Source: Chloroflexota bacterium (lineage in GTDB: Bacteria; Chloroflexota; Anaerolineae; Thermoflexales; Thermoflexaceae). From it: 8,590 nt of DNA. This document shows, piece after piece, positions 1-5,959 of this stretch. The notes beneath the pieces were generated by a model. That model did not search any database. It saw only the letters and a list, made by a program, of their open reading frames with translations, and was not told where the DNA came from. Numbering within the stretch: the first letter of the stretch is position 1; each line of letters begins with the position of its first letter. The stretch lies in contig JAUQQB010000099.1 in the NCBI GenBank assembly GCA_030550075.1, positions 1 to 8,590 on the forward strand, in the 5' to 3' direction. The position numbers were made by a program, and so were the translations under genes.

Positions 1-474
1 CCCATCATCGCCGTGGACATCCTCCCGGCAAAGCTTGACCTGGCCCGCCAGGCCGGAGCCACGCATGTCGTAAATGCCCGGGAAACAGATCCTGTTGAGG
101 CGATCCGGGATCTCACCGGAGGCGGGGTCCACTACGCTTTTGAAAGCGTCGGCAGCGAACGGGTGCTGGTGCAGGCTTACCAGGCCACCCGACGGGGCGG
201 CACGACCATCACCATCGGCCTGCCCCACCCCGAGCGCCTGTTCAGCGTGCCGGCGGTGAGCATCGTTGGAGAGGAGCGGACCATTAAGGGCTCCTATATG
301 GGCTCTGCCGTTCCTCGTCGCGATCTCCCGCGTTTCCTGGCCCTTTATCAGGCCGGAATGCTGCCGGTGGATCTGCTCTTCAGTCGCGCGATCCGGCTGG
401 AAGCGATCAATGAGGGCTTCGATGCCCTGGCCCGAGGGGAGGTGGTGCGTCAGGTAGTGCGGTTTGCATCATGA
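1..474 (+). CDS. Zn-dependent alcohol dehydrogenase, C-terminal part (5' end outside window)
   Basis: Frame 1 is open from the first base to a TGA at 472-474, giving 157 residues of a protein that starts upstream. Medium-chain dehydrogenases/reductases oxidise alcohols to aldehydes, or the reverse, with NAD(P) in the cytoplasm. The visible part holds the second half of the Rossmann fold: a strand ending in VDI, whose Asp (residue 6 of the fragment) is placed to bind the adenosine ribose and so favours NAD(H); then AGATHVVNA, FESVGSE and GGTTITIGLP. The last third contains TIKGSYMGS and the helix NEGFDALARGEVVRQV, typical of class III-like Zn alcohol dehydrogenases (formaldehyde or mycothiol-dehydrogenase relatives). 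The catalytic zinc ligands and the structural-zinc loop would lie upstream and cannot be checked. The substrate is unknown. A strong hairpin begins 11 nt after the stop, so this is probably the last gene of its transcription unit and not part of the glycan locus. Confidence 0.9.
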   Translation, partial: PIIAVDILPAKLDLARQAGATHVVNARETDPVEAIRDLTGGGVHYAFESVGSERVLVQAYQATRRGGTTITIGLPHPERLFSVPAVSIVGEERTIKGSYMGSAVPRRDLPRFLALYQAGMLPVDLLFSRAIRLEAINEGFDALARGEVVRQVVRFAS

Positions 475-485
475 GAACCTGTGCT

Positions 486-536
486 ATGCTTCCGGTTGGA
501 AAGGCCTCCCTTGAAGGCCTTCCCGGCCGGAAGCAT
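486..536 (+). terminator. 51-nt stacked stem-loop after the dehydrogenase gene
   Basis: The outer arms ATGCTTCCGG (486-495) and CCGGAAGCAT (527-536) are a perfect 10-bp inverted repeat. Inside them GGAAAGGCC (498-506) pairs with GGCCTTCC (516-523) as a second 8-bp stem with one bulged A and a 9-nt loop. The position just after the dehydrogenase stop fits a transcription terminator. However, no T-run follows (the next bases are CCCTGTCTGAGC), so it is not a canonical intrinsic terminator. It also lies only 13 to 19 nt before the possible starts of the next gene and could act on that gene's mRNA. Confidence 0.45.
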
Positions 537-555
537 CCCTGTCTGAGCGTTGGAT

Positions 556-1668
556 ATGGCCTGGGAGCGGATCCTCGGCATCGACGCAAGCCGGACCACG
601 CTGGCCCATCCCACGGGGGTCGAACGCTACGCCCAGGCAGTGGTTCGGGCGCTCATCCCCATGGCGGGGGCGGAACGGGTACGGCTCCGATTGTATTTCC
701 GGGATCCTCCTCCCCAGGGGCTTTTTCCGGATTCCCCATGGGTTGAGCATCGAGTTCTCCCCTTCCCCCGTTTGTGGACCCATCTTTGTCTCTCCTGGGA
801 GATGGCCCATCATCCGCCAACGGCGCTCTTCGTTCCTGCGCATGTGATCCCGCTCTATCATCCGTCAAGCGCCGTCACCATCCATGATCTGGGCTACCGC
901 TATTTCCCCCAGACCCACCCGCCCCTTCAACGGTTTTATCTGGAGCTCTCCACCCGCTGGAGTGCCGCTGTCGCCCGCGTGGTGTTCGCCGATTCGCAGG
1001 CGACGAGGGCGGATCTCATTCGTTTTTATCAGGTCCGCCCTGAGAAAATTGTGGTGGCCTATCCCGGGTACGATCCCCCGCCGATCCCCACGGATCCGGA
1101 GCCGATCCTTCGCCGTTTCGGGATTCAACAGCCGTATGTGATCTCTGTGGGAACCATCCATCCCCGGAAGAACTTCAGTCTCATCCTGCGGATCCTCGCC
1201 CGTCGGATGGCGGAGGGATGGGAAGGTCAGGTCGTGATCGTCGGCAAACCCGGATGGTCCGATCCGGTCTTTGAGCGCCTGCGTCGGGATCCGATGTGGG
1301 CGGGCCGCCTGATTCTGACGGGCTATGTGGACGACGAAAGCCGGGGCGCGTTGCTCAGCCGGGCAGAGGCTTTCCTGTTTCCATCGCTGTATGAAGGGTT
1401 CGGTTTTCCTATTCTGGAAGCTCAGGCATGCGGGGTACCGGTCCTTTGCACTCCAAACGGGAGTCTGCGAGAGGTGGCTGGGGAGGGTGCTCTCCTTCTT
1501 CCTCCTGATGACCCGAATCCGTGGGTGGAGGCCCTGGACCGGCTCGCCCGGGATCCGGGCTTTCGGGCCGCGTTGATCGCCCGGGGCCATGCGAACCGAA
1601 ACCGGTTCTCCTGGGAGGCATGCGCACAGACGATCTGGGCATCGCTCCGCGAATTGTTGCGCCTTTAG
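556..1668 (+). CDS. GT4 family glycosyltransferase (MtfB-like, mannosyltransferase type)
   Basis: A retaining glycosyltransferase of the GT-B fold that would transfer a sugar, often mannose, from a nucleotide-sugar to a growing glycan at the cytoplasmic face of the membrane. Counting 370 residues from ATG 556, the N-terminal domain begins ILGIDASRT and continues with the family-typical GVERYAQAVV (21-30), TIHDLGYRYFP (109-118) and FADSQATRADL (144-154). The C-terminal nucleotide-binding domain has YVISVGTIHPRKN (194-206), LTGYVDDE (254-261) and the EX7E motif EGFGFPILE (E280 and E288), followed by EAQACGVPVL. The length matches intact family members. The start is uncertain: a TTG at 550 is in the same frame and neither start has a clear Shine-Dalgarno sequence; I prefer the ATG because it lies right before the conserved N-terminus. 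Donor and acceptor cannot be told from sequence. Its distance from the genes downstream (373 nt) suggests its own transcript. Confidence 0.93.
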   Translation: MAWERILGIDASRTTLAHPTGVERYAQAVVRALIPMAGAERVRLRLYFRDPPPQGLFPDSPWVEHRVLPFPRLWTHLCLSWEMAHHPPTALFVPAHVIPLYHPSSAVTIHDLGYRYFPQTHPPLQRFYLELSTRWSAAVARVVFADSQATRADLIRFYQVRPEKIVVAYPGYDPPPIPTDPEPILRRFGIQQPYVISVGTIHPRKNFSLILRILARRMAEGWEGQVVIVGKPGWSDPVFERLRRDPMWAGRLILTGYVDDESRGALLSRAEAFLFPSLYEGFGFPILEAQACGVPVLCTPNGSLREVAGEGALLLPPDDPNPWVEALDRLARDPGFRAALIARGHANRNRFSWEACAQTIWASLRELLRL

Positions 1669-1700
1669 GGAAGCAGGCTGCCTCTTCGTTCGGGGGATTT

Positions 1701-1730
1701 GCGGACGGATCCGCCGAAGGCGATGCCTTC
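1701..1730 (+). terminator. Tandem small hairpins downstream of the GT4 gene
   Basis: GCGGA (1701-1705) and TCCGC (1710-1714) form a 5-bp stem with a CGGA loop. One base later GAAGGC (1716-1721) and GCCTTC (1725-1730) form a 6-bp stem with a GAT loop, followed by a pyrimidine-rich run (CTCTCCCTCCCCTT). They lie 32 nt past the stop codon. The absence of a real T-run and the short stems make termination only a possibility. Confidence 0.25.
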
Positions 1731-1960
1731 CTCTCCCTCCCCTTAGCGTTTCTCTCCCATAACGATTCGGCCTTGCTCATACCACGCAATATGGATATGG
1801 GCGTTTCCCGCGGGCTTTCTGCTCCCCACGGCCTTCTGGGCCATGGGAAGGGGGGATAAGGGGGTCCTTCCACTTCTTGGCAGGAGCTCCGAACCGAATG
1901 GGGCCAGGCTGAATCGTTATTTCTCTCTCAATTCTGGACTTTTCGCCAGCGAGGTGGATG

Positions 1961-2010
1961 TGTTTTTAAAATTATCCTTAAAATTTATCCTCCACCCGAG
2001 GTTCGATAAT
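1961..2010 (+). promoter_or_regulatory. AT-rich island with 12/13-nt tandem repeat, probable promoter region
   Basis: Bases 1961-1990 contain only five G or C in a GC-rich background. Two near-identical units lie head to tail: TTAAAATTATCC (1966-1977) and TTAAAATTTATCC (1978-1990). The island is bracketed by the inverted pair GGTGGA (1953-1958) and TCCACC (1991-1996). A -10-like GATAAT sits at 2005-2010, about 30 nt before the ATG of the membrane protein gene, but I find no convincing -35 box at the right spacing. The arrangement suits a promoter with a repeated regulator site; the exact elements are unproven. Confidence 0.35.
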
Positions 2011-2041
2011 CTGATCCTGGGAAACAACGCGGGAGGCGCCT

Positions 2042-2716
2042 ATGTCCGGATGGAGGCAGCGATTACTGGTCCTGAGCCTCTTCGCGGTGGCTATGGCCTA
2101 TGTGGAGAGCGCGGTGGTCGTATATCTGCGGCAGGTGTATGGGATCACCGACCTGCTGCGAGATACGCCGGTTCAGCCGGATTGGTTGACCCCTATTGAG
2201 CTGGGGCGGGAGATCGCGACCCTGGCGATGCTGTTCACGGCAGGATGGCTGGCCGGCTGCACCCCGGCCGCGCGCTGGGGCCTCTTCCTTTATGCGTGGG
2301 GCCTGTGGGATATCCTGTATTATGTCTGGCTTTGGGTGTTCATCGGATGGCCGGCTTCCCCGGGAGATTGGGATCTTCTTTTCCTCATCCCGTTGCCATG
2401 GTGGGGGCCGGTCTGGGCTCCGATGCTGGCGGCGGCGCTGATGATGGGGGTAGGCGTGCGGATGGCTCGCCGGAGCGAAGAAGGCTATTCCGTTCGGCTG
2501 GACGGGCTATCCGTCGGTGTAGGGGGGATCGGGGCGCTGATCGCGCTCTACACGGTGATGGCCCCCGCGCTGCATGCCCTCCCCGGGGGGCTGGAGGCGA
2601 TCGGCCGGGCTCGCCCAGCGGAGTTCCTGTGGTGGCTTTACTTGCTGGGATGGGGGCTGGTCGCCTTCGCCGGCTGGCGGATCGCACAGGGCCGGTTCAA
2701 AGACCCTGCTCTATAA
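2042..2716 (+). CDS. Conserved-looking multi-pass membrane protein of unknown function
   Basis: A 224-residue hydrophobic protein with about six predicted transmembrane segments (roughly residues 8-29, 58-72, 77-101, 123-141, 158-176 and 195-214). ATG 2042 is well supported by GGGAGG at 2031-2036, five bases upstream. I do not recognise a named family. Blocks that look constrained are AYVESAVVVYLR (19-30), ELGREIATLAML (53-64), WGLWDILYYVWLW (86-98) and WDLLFLIPLPWWGPVWAP (110-127). These place Glu22, Arg30, Glu57, Asp90 and Asp111 in or at the edge of the membrane, which is unusual for a mere anchor and suggests an enzyme, channel or transporter. No signal peptide beyond the first helix and no lipobox are evident. 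It opens the gene run 2042-5895 and its stop is only 15 bp before the methyltransferase start, so the two are probably co-transcribed. No function should be assigned. Confidence 0.85.
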   Translation: MSGWRQRLLVLSLFAVAMAYVESAVVVYLRQVYGITDLLRDTPVQPDWLTPIELGREIATLAMLFTAGWLAGCTPAARWGLFLYAWGLWDILYYVWLWVFIGWPASPGDWDLLFLIPLPWWGPVWAPMLAAALMMGVGVRMARRSEEGYSVRLDGLSVGVGGIGALIALYTVMAPALHALPGGLEAIGRARPAEFLWWLYLLGWGLVAFAGWRIAQGRFKDPAL

Positions 2717-2717
2717 T
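2712..2717 (+). promoter_or_regulatory. Consensus -10 hexamer TATAAT overlapping the membrane-protein stop codon
   Basis: A perfect TATAAT lies at 2712-2717, sharing bases with the TAA stop at 2714-2716. It is about 15-30 nt before the candidate methyltransferase starts. The upstream -35 position is GC-rich (around GGCCGG) with no match to TTGACA, so this may be chance or a weak internal promoter. Confidence 0.2.
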
Positions 2718-2731
2718 TAGGGTGGTTATTT

Positions 2732-3598
2732 TTGTGGTTGCGTATGCTATTCATCCTGTTTGGAGCGAAAACGAAGTTGATTCGAAAACCCTCTTCGGAC
2801 CATGGGCCTTCGTTGCCCCCACGGCTTTATGGGGAGGATTATTTCCTCTCCGCCTGCGAGGGCTATGAGGAGTTCCTCCGCACGCAAGGGGAACACCTTT
2901 CCCGCAGGCTTCAGGCAGCCTTTGCGGTAGCCGAGGTGCGGCCTGGCATGCAAGTGCTGGATGTGGGCTGTGGGCGTGGAGAGATCGTTCGTCACTGCGC
3001 CCGATTGGGAGCTTATGCCATTGGAATTGATTACGCGGAAGCGGCGGTTCGGCTCTCGGCGGATCTCCTGCGGCGGGCAGGGGACTTGCAGACGCCGGCT
3101 GGCCTCGCTCAGGCGGATGCGAAATTCCTCCCCTTCGCCAGCTTGGTGTTCGACCGAGTACTGATGTTCGATGTGGTGGAGCATCTTTTCCCCTGGGAGC
3201 TTCGCCTTGCCCTGCGGGAGGCTTACCGGGTTTTGAAACCAGGCGGGATGCTGGTGATTCACACCGCCCCAAACCGATGGTATGACGCTTACGCTTACCC
3301 GCTGGTCCGATGGGTTCGCACTCTCCAGGGTCTGGGGCATCTGTATCCGCCGAACCCGCGCGCCCTGAATGTCCCAATCAATGAAGCGGTCCACGTAAAC
3401 GAGCAGGGTCCGCTCGGCTTATGGTGGGCTTTGCGGCAAGCGGGATTCCGCCGGGTGAAAGTCTGGTTGGCCACCCCGCCGCAGAACCGACAGGAGAGCT
3501 GGATCTTTCGCGCCCTGCGTCACATCGCGTTTCGCTGGATCCCCTTCCGCTGGTTTTTTGAGCGGGAAGTATTCGCGGTAGCCGTTCGGCCGGGATAA
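2732..3598 (+). CDS. Class I SAM-dependent methyltransferase
   Basis: A 288-residue methyltransferase of the Methyltransf_11/25 type that would move a methyl group from S-adenosylmethionine to an acceptor in the cytoplasm or at the membrane. Motif I is VLDVGCGRG (75-83), the acidic end of strand 2 is GIDYA (Asp100), and motifs IV to VI follow as FDRVLMFDVVEHL (140-152) and the post-motif LKPGG (168-172) with LVIHTAPN. The C-terminal third (LNVPINEAVHVNEQG and the FRRVKVWL strand) resembles methyltransferases of polysaccharide loci. The start is debatable: TTG 2732, TTG 2738 and ATG 2744 share the frame. I chose TTG 2732 because AGGGTGG (2719-2725) lies six bases upstream, whereas ATG 2744 would be 18 bases away. 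The first 12 residues are hydrophobic and may touch the membrane. A sugar or lipid-linked glycan is the likely acceptor by context only. Confidence 0.92.
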   Translation: MWLRMLFILFGAKTKLIRKPSSDHGPSLPPRLYGEDYFLSACEGYEEFLRTQGEHLSRRLQAAFAVAEVRPGMQVLDVGCGRGEIVRHCARLGAYAIGIDYAEAAVRLSADLLRRAGDLQTPAGLAQADAKFLPFASLVFDRVLMFDVVEHLFPWELRLALREAYRVLKPGGMLVIHTAPNRWYDAYAYPLVRWVRTLQGLGHLYPPNPRALNVPINEAVHVNEQGPLGLWWALRQAGFRRVKVWLATPPQNRQESWIFRALRHIAFRWIPFRWFFEREVFAVAVRPG

Positions 3599-3636
3599 CC
3601 CACTCTCTGGCATCCTTAAGACGAGGAAGACCTTTG

Positions 3637-4980
3637 ATGGGATCCCAGAGCTTCTGGCTCCTCACAGCCGGGCCCTATACGCCGAATCCACCCTTGGCGG
3701 GCGAGGAACGCGCGGACGTAGCCATCCTGGGGGCTGGCTTCACCGGGCTCTCCTCAGCGCTTCATCTGAAAGAAGCAGAGCCAGGGTTAAGGGTGGTGGT
3801 GCTGGAGCAGGCGTTTGTGGGCTATGGGGCCAGCGGGCGGAATGCGGGTTTCGCGATGACCCTTTTCGGTCTCACCCTCTCCCTGACCGCTCTGCGCTTC
3901 GGGCGCCAGGCCGCGGCGGAGGCTCATCACTATATGGAGCAGGCGGTGGATTATGTGGGGGAACTGGTGGCCCGTTACCGGATCGATTGCGACTACGAAC
4001 GTCCAGGGTTCCTGCGGGTAGCCACTTCCCCCGCTTACGTCCGGCGGATCCGGGAGGAGATCGAGCTTGCCCATCGCCTCGGGTTGACAGGGATCGAGTG
4101 GCTGGATGCCGCAGCGGTTCGAGAGCAGATCAACTCTCCTCTATATCTGGGCGCATGGTGGGAGCCCCGCTGCGCCCTTCTCAATCCCGTGAAATACGTT
4201 CGCGGCTTGAAGCAGGCGGCGGAGGACCTGGGCACCCGCATCTATGAAGGAACCCCGGTTCTATCCATCGAGCGTCATTCGAATGGCTTTCACCTGCGCA
4301 CCCCCCAGGGATTGGTGTGGGCGGAGAAAATCGTGTTCGCCACGAATGCCTATTCCCATCTGTTAGCCCCTCTCCGACGCAAACAGGTTCCGGCATTCAC
4401 CCATATTGTGCTGACGGAGCCTCTGTCCACGGATCGACTGGAGCCGATTGGCTGGCGGAATCGGCAGGGGATCGAGGATGCCCGCAATCTGGTGCACTAT
4501 TACCGTCTGACGTCGGACAATCGCTTGTTAATGGGCGGGGGCGATGTCGGCGTTCCCTTTGGGAGGCAGATGAACCTGGATGAAAACGAGCGGATCTTTC
4601 GAGAGCTGGAAACTTATATCCCGCATGTTTTCCCATCCTTGCGGGGGGTGCGGATCGAGCATCGATGGGGCGGGCCGGTCTCGGTGACCATCGACATGGC
4701 CCCGGCGATTGGCTTCCTTGGGGATCGACGCGCCGTTTACGCGTTGGGATGTATTGGCCATGGGGTCGCCTTGACCACCATGAACGGCCGGATTGTGCGG
4801 GACCTGATCCTGGAGCGCCGGACGGCTCTCACGGATCTTTTCTTTGTGAACCGACGGGTGATCCCCTGGCCCCCCGAGCCCATCCGGTTTGCCCTCGGCC
4901 ATCTCATCCGGGGTTATATGCGGCTGGAAGATCGGATTCTGGACAGGGGAAGTTCCCGAGAGGCCACTCTGGATCGGTGA
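3637..4980 (+). CDS. FAD-dependent oxidoreductase, DAO family (glycine/D-amino-acid or amine oxidase-like)
   Basis: A 447-residue flavoprotein of the DAO superfamily, whose members oxidise C-N bonds of amino acids or amines with FAD. The dinucleotide-binding fold is near the N-terminus: VAILGAGFTGLSSALHL contains GxGxxG (G32, G34, G37), followed by the acidic strand end VVVLE (Glu57) and the ASGRNAGF signature (65-72) that is common in gamma-glutamylputrescine-oxidase-like (PuuB) and related enzymes. Near the C-terminus GCIGHGVALTTMNGRIV matches the conserved FAD-contacting end. About 35 residues precede the Rossmann strand, usual for the PuuB-like branch. ATG 3637 has AGGA at 3624-3627; a TTG at 3634 directly before it is the only alternative. 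The gene starts 38 bp after the methyltransferase and ends six bases before the sortase ATG, implying co-transcription. The substrate is unknown, and the context of glycan genes does not explain it. Confidence 0.93.
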   Translation: MGSQSFWLLTAGPYTPNPPLAGEERADVAILGAGFTGLSSALHLKEAEPGLRVVVLEQAFVGYGASGRNAGFAMTLFGLTLSLTALRFGRQAAAEAHHYMEQAVDYVGELVARYRIDCDYERPGFLRVATSPAYVRRIREEIELAHRLGLTGIEWLDAAAVREQINSPLYLGAWWEPRCALLNPVKYVRGLKQAAEDLGTRIYEGTPVLSIERHSNGFHLRTPQGLVWAEKIVFATNAYSHLLAPLRRKQVPAFTHIVLTEPLSTDRLEPIGWRNRQGIEDARNLVHYYRLTSDNRLLMGGGDVGVPFGRQMNLDENERIFRELETYIPHVFPSLRGVRIEHRWGGPVSVTIDMAPAIGFLGDRRAVYALGCIGHGVALTTMNGRIVRDLILERRTALTDLFFVNRRVIPWPPEPIRFALGHLIRGYMRLEDRILDRGSSREATLDR

Positions 4981-4986
4981 GGCGAT

Positions 4987-5895
4987 ATGGGGAAAGAGCC
5001 GCGCATCGAGGATCTCGAGCGAGCGCTGGCCCTCAAACGCCGGCAGATCCGTCTAAAACGCTGGATCCAGGAGGGACGTCTACCGGTGGAGTCGTCCGCC
5101 CCTGCGCCTGCATCGCCGGCCGCGGAGCCTCAACCGCTCCCTCCTGATCCGGTCTATCATTCCGAGGTGGAGTGGGAGGAGCGTCGACCCTGGATTCGAA
5201 TCCGCTTCCCCCATCCTTCGTGGTCTGCTTGGCGGGATCGCTTACTGCTGGCCGTGGAGATCGCGGCGGTGGTGGGAGCCGTGGTGTTGCTCCTGTTCTC
5301 CTGGCAGACCATGCGTCGGCTGCAACCAGAGGCCGCGGCTGTCCAGGCCACTCCCTCGCCAACGCCTTTGATCCAGGCGGTGGTTCTACCGGGCGGACAT
5401 CGCCCCCCGACAGCGCCGGGAGGGCCCGCTCCGAATCCCGATGAGATCCCGGAGCATCTGAGGGCGCTGGTGGCGTCGCTCCCCACGCCGGCACCGATCA
5501 CTCCCAGCCCTCGCAGCCCTACCCGCATTGTGATCCCAGCAATCGGCGTGGATGCCCCCATCATCCAGGGTACGGATTGGGAGGCGCTGAAGAAAGGCGT
5601 GGGCCATCATCCAGGGACCCCCAACCCGGGTGAGCGGGGGAACATGGTGCTGGCGGCCCATAATGACATCTATGGGGAAATCTTTCGCGATCTGGAGAAG
5701 CTTCGACCGGGCAATGAGATCTGGGTTTACGCAGGAAGCCAGGCCTATCGCTACATTGTGGTTCAGAAACAAATTGTGCTTCCCACCCAGGTAGAGGTTA
5801 TGGCACCAACCCATGACCCGGTGGTCACCCTGATCACCTGTTATCCCTACCTGGTGGACACCCATCGGCTGGTAGTGGTGGGCGAGCTTCGATAA
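4987..5895 (+). CDS. Sortase (class D-like) with N-terminal membrane anchor
   Basis: A 302-residue membrane-anchored cysteine transpeptidase that would cut a C-terminal sorting signal and join the protein to a cell-envelope amine on the outer face of the membrane. The N-terminus is a basic helical cytoplasmic part (residues 1-30), then a Pro-rich stretch, one transmembrane helix (about 86-105), a Pro/Thr/Ser-rich extracellular linker (about 113-178) and the catalytic barrel starting at RIVIPAIGVDAPI. The catalytic triad is visible: His225 in LAAHNDIYG, Cys285 in TLITCYPY and Arg294 in DTHRLVVVG. The ATG at 4987 has GGTGAGG at 4976-4982, which overlaps the stop of the oxidoreductase gene, so the two genes are probably translationally coupled. 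The long N-terminal extension and linker make it longer than minimal sortases. No LPxTG-type substrate is encoded in the window. Class assignment rests on the TLxTC and HRxxV style motifs only. Confidence 0.94.
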   Translation: MGKEPRIEDLERALALKRRQIRLKRWIQEGRLPVESSAPAPASPAAEPQPLPPDPVYHSEVEWEERRPWIRIRFPHPSWSAWRDRLLLAVEIAAVVGAVVLLLFSWQTMRRLQPEAAAVQATPSPTPLIQAVVLPGGHRPPTAPGGPAPNPDEIPEHLRALVASLPTPAPITPSPRSPTRIVIPAIGVDAPIIQGTDWEALKKGVGHHPGTPNPGERGNMVLAAHNDIYGEIFRDLEKLRPGNEIWVYAGSQAYRYIVVQKQIVLPTQVEVMAPTHDPVVTLITCYPYLVDTHRLVVVGELR

Positions 5896-5912
5896 GCATT
5901 TCGCAAGCTCGC
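5882..5912 (+). terminator. Stem-loop overlapping the sortase stop codon
   Basis: GCGAGCTT (5882-5889) and AAGCTCGC (5905-5912) form a perfect 8-bp inverted repeat with a 15-nt loop that contains the TAA stop. Only TTCGCACC follows, with no T-run directly after the stem. It could be a weak terminator or a 3'-end stabiliser of the sortase mRNA. Confidence 0.3.
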
Positions 5913-5920
5913 TTCGCACC

Positions 5921-5938
5921 GCTTGTTTACAACAAAGC
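5921..5938 (+). promoter_or_regulatory. Small hairpin in the leader of the GT2 gene
   Basis: GCTTGTT (5921-5927) and AACAAAGC (5931-5938) can pair with one bulged base around a TAC loop. It lies seven bases before the Shine-Dalgarno-like GCGAGG (5945-5950) of the next gene. The stem is short and AT-rich, so folding at high growth temperature is doubtful. Confidence 0.2.
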
Positions 5939-5959
5939 CATTTGGCGAGGTTCCCAACA

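Larger units (their letters stand above)
1669..2041. other. Non-coding gap between the GT4 gene and the downstream gene run
   Basis: I see no gene here. The gap contains two small adjacent hairpins (1701-1730), a pyrimidine-rich stretch (about 1726-1760), an unremarkable GC-rich middle, and an AT-rich island with tandem repeats (1961-1990) that probably belongs to the promoter of the next gene. Open frames crossing the gap have no recognisable protein features and collide with the real genes on either side. No tRNA cloverleaf or T-loop with matching acceptor was seen. Confidence 0.6.

Noticed and set aside
7..474. Dehydrogenase fragment as a pseudogene
   Set aside because: The frame is open to the first base of the window and the C-terminal half is complete, so truncation is best explained by the window edge.
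865..1590. A 241-codon minus-strand open frame
   Set aside because: It lies antisense within the GT4 gene, whose motifs are clear; long antisense frames are common in GC-rich DNA.
1997..2016. GGTTCGATAATC resembling a tRNA T-loop
   Set aside because: No matching T-stem, anticodon arm or acceptor stem surrounds it.
1843..2199. A 118-codon + strand open frame starting in the gap before the membrane protein gene
   Set aside because: It overlaps the well-supported membrane protein gene by about 160 bp in another frame, has no recognisable motif, and runs through the AT-rich regulatory-looking island.
2747..3394. Long minus-strand open frames opposite the methyltransferase
   Set aside because: Composition is Arg/Pro/Gly-rich without domains, and the + strand carries an intact methyltransferase.
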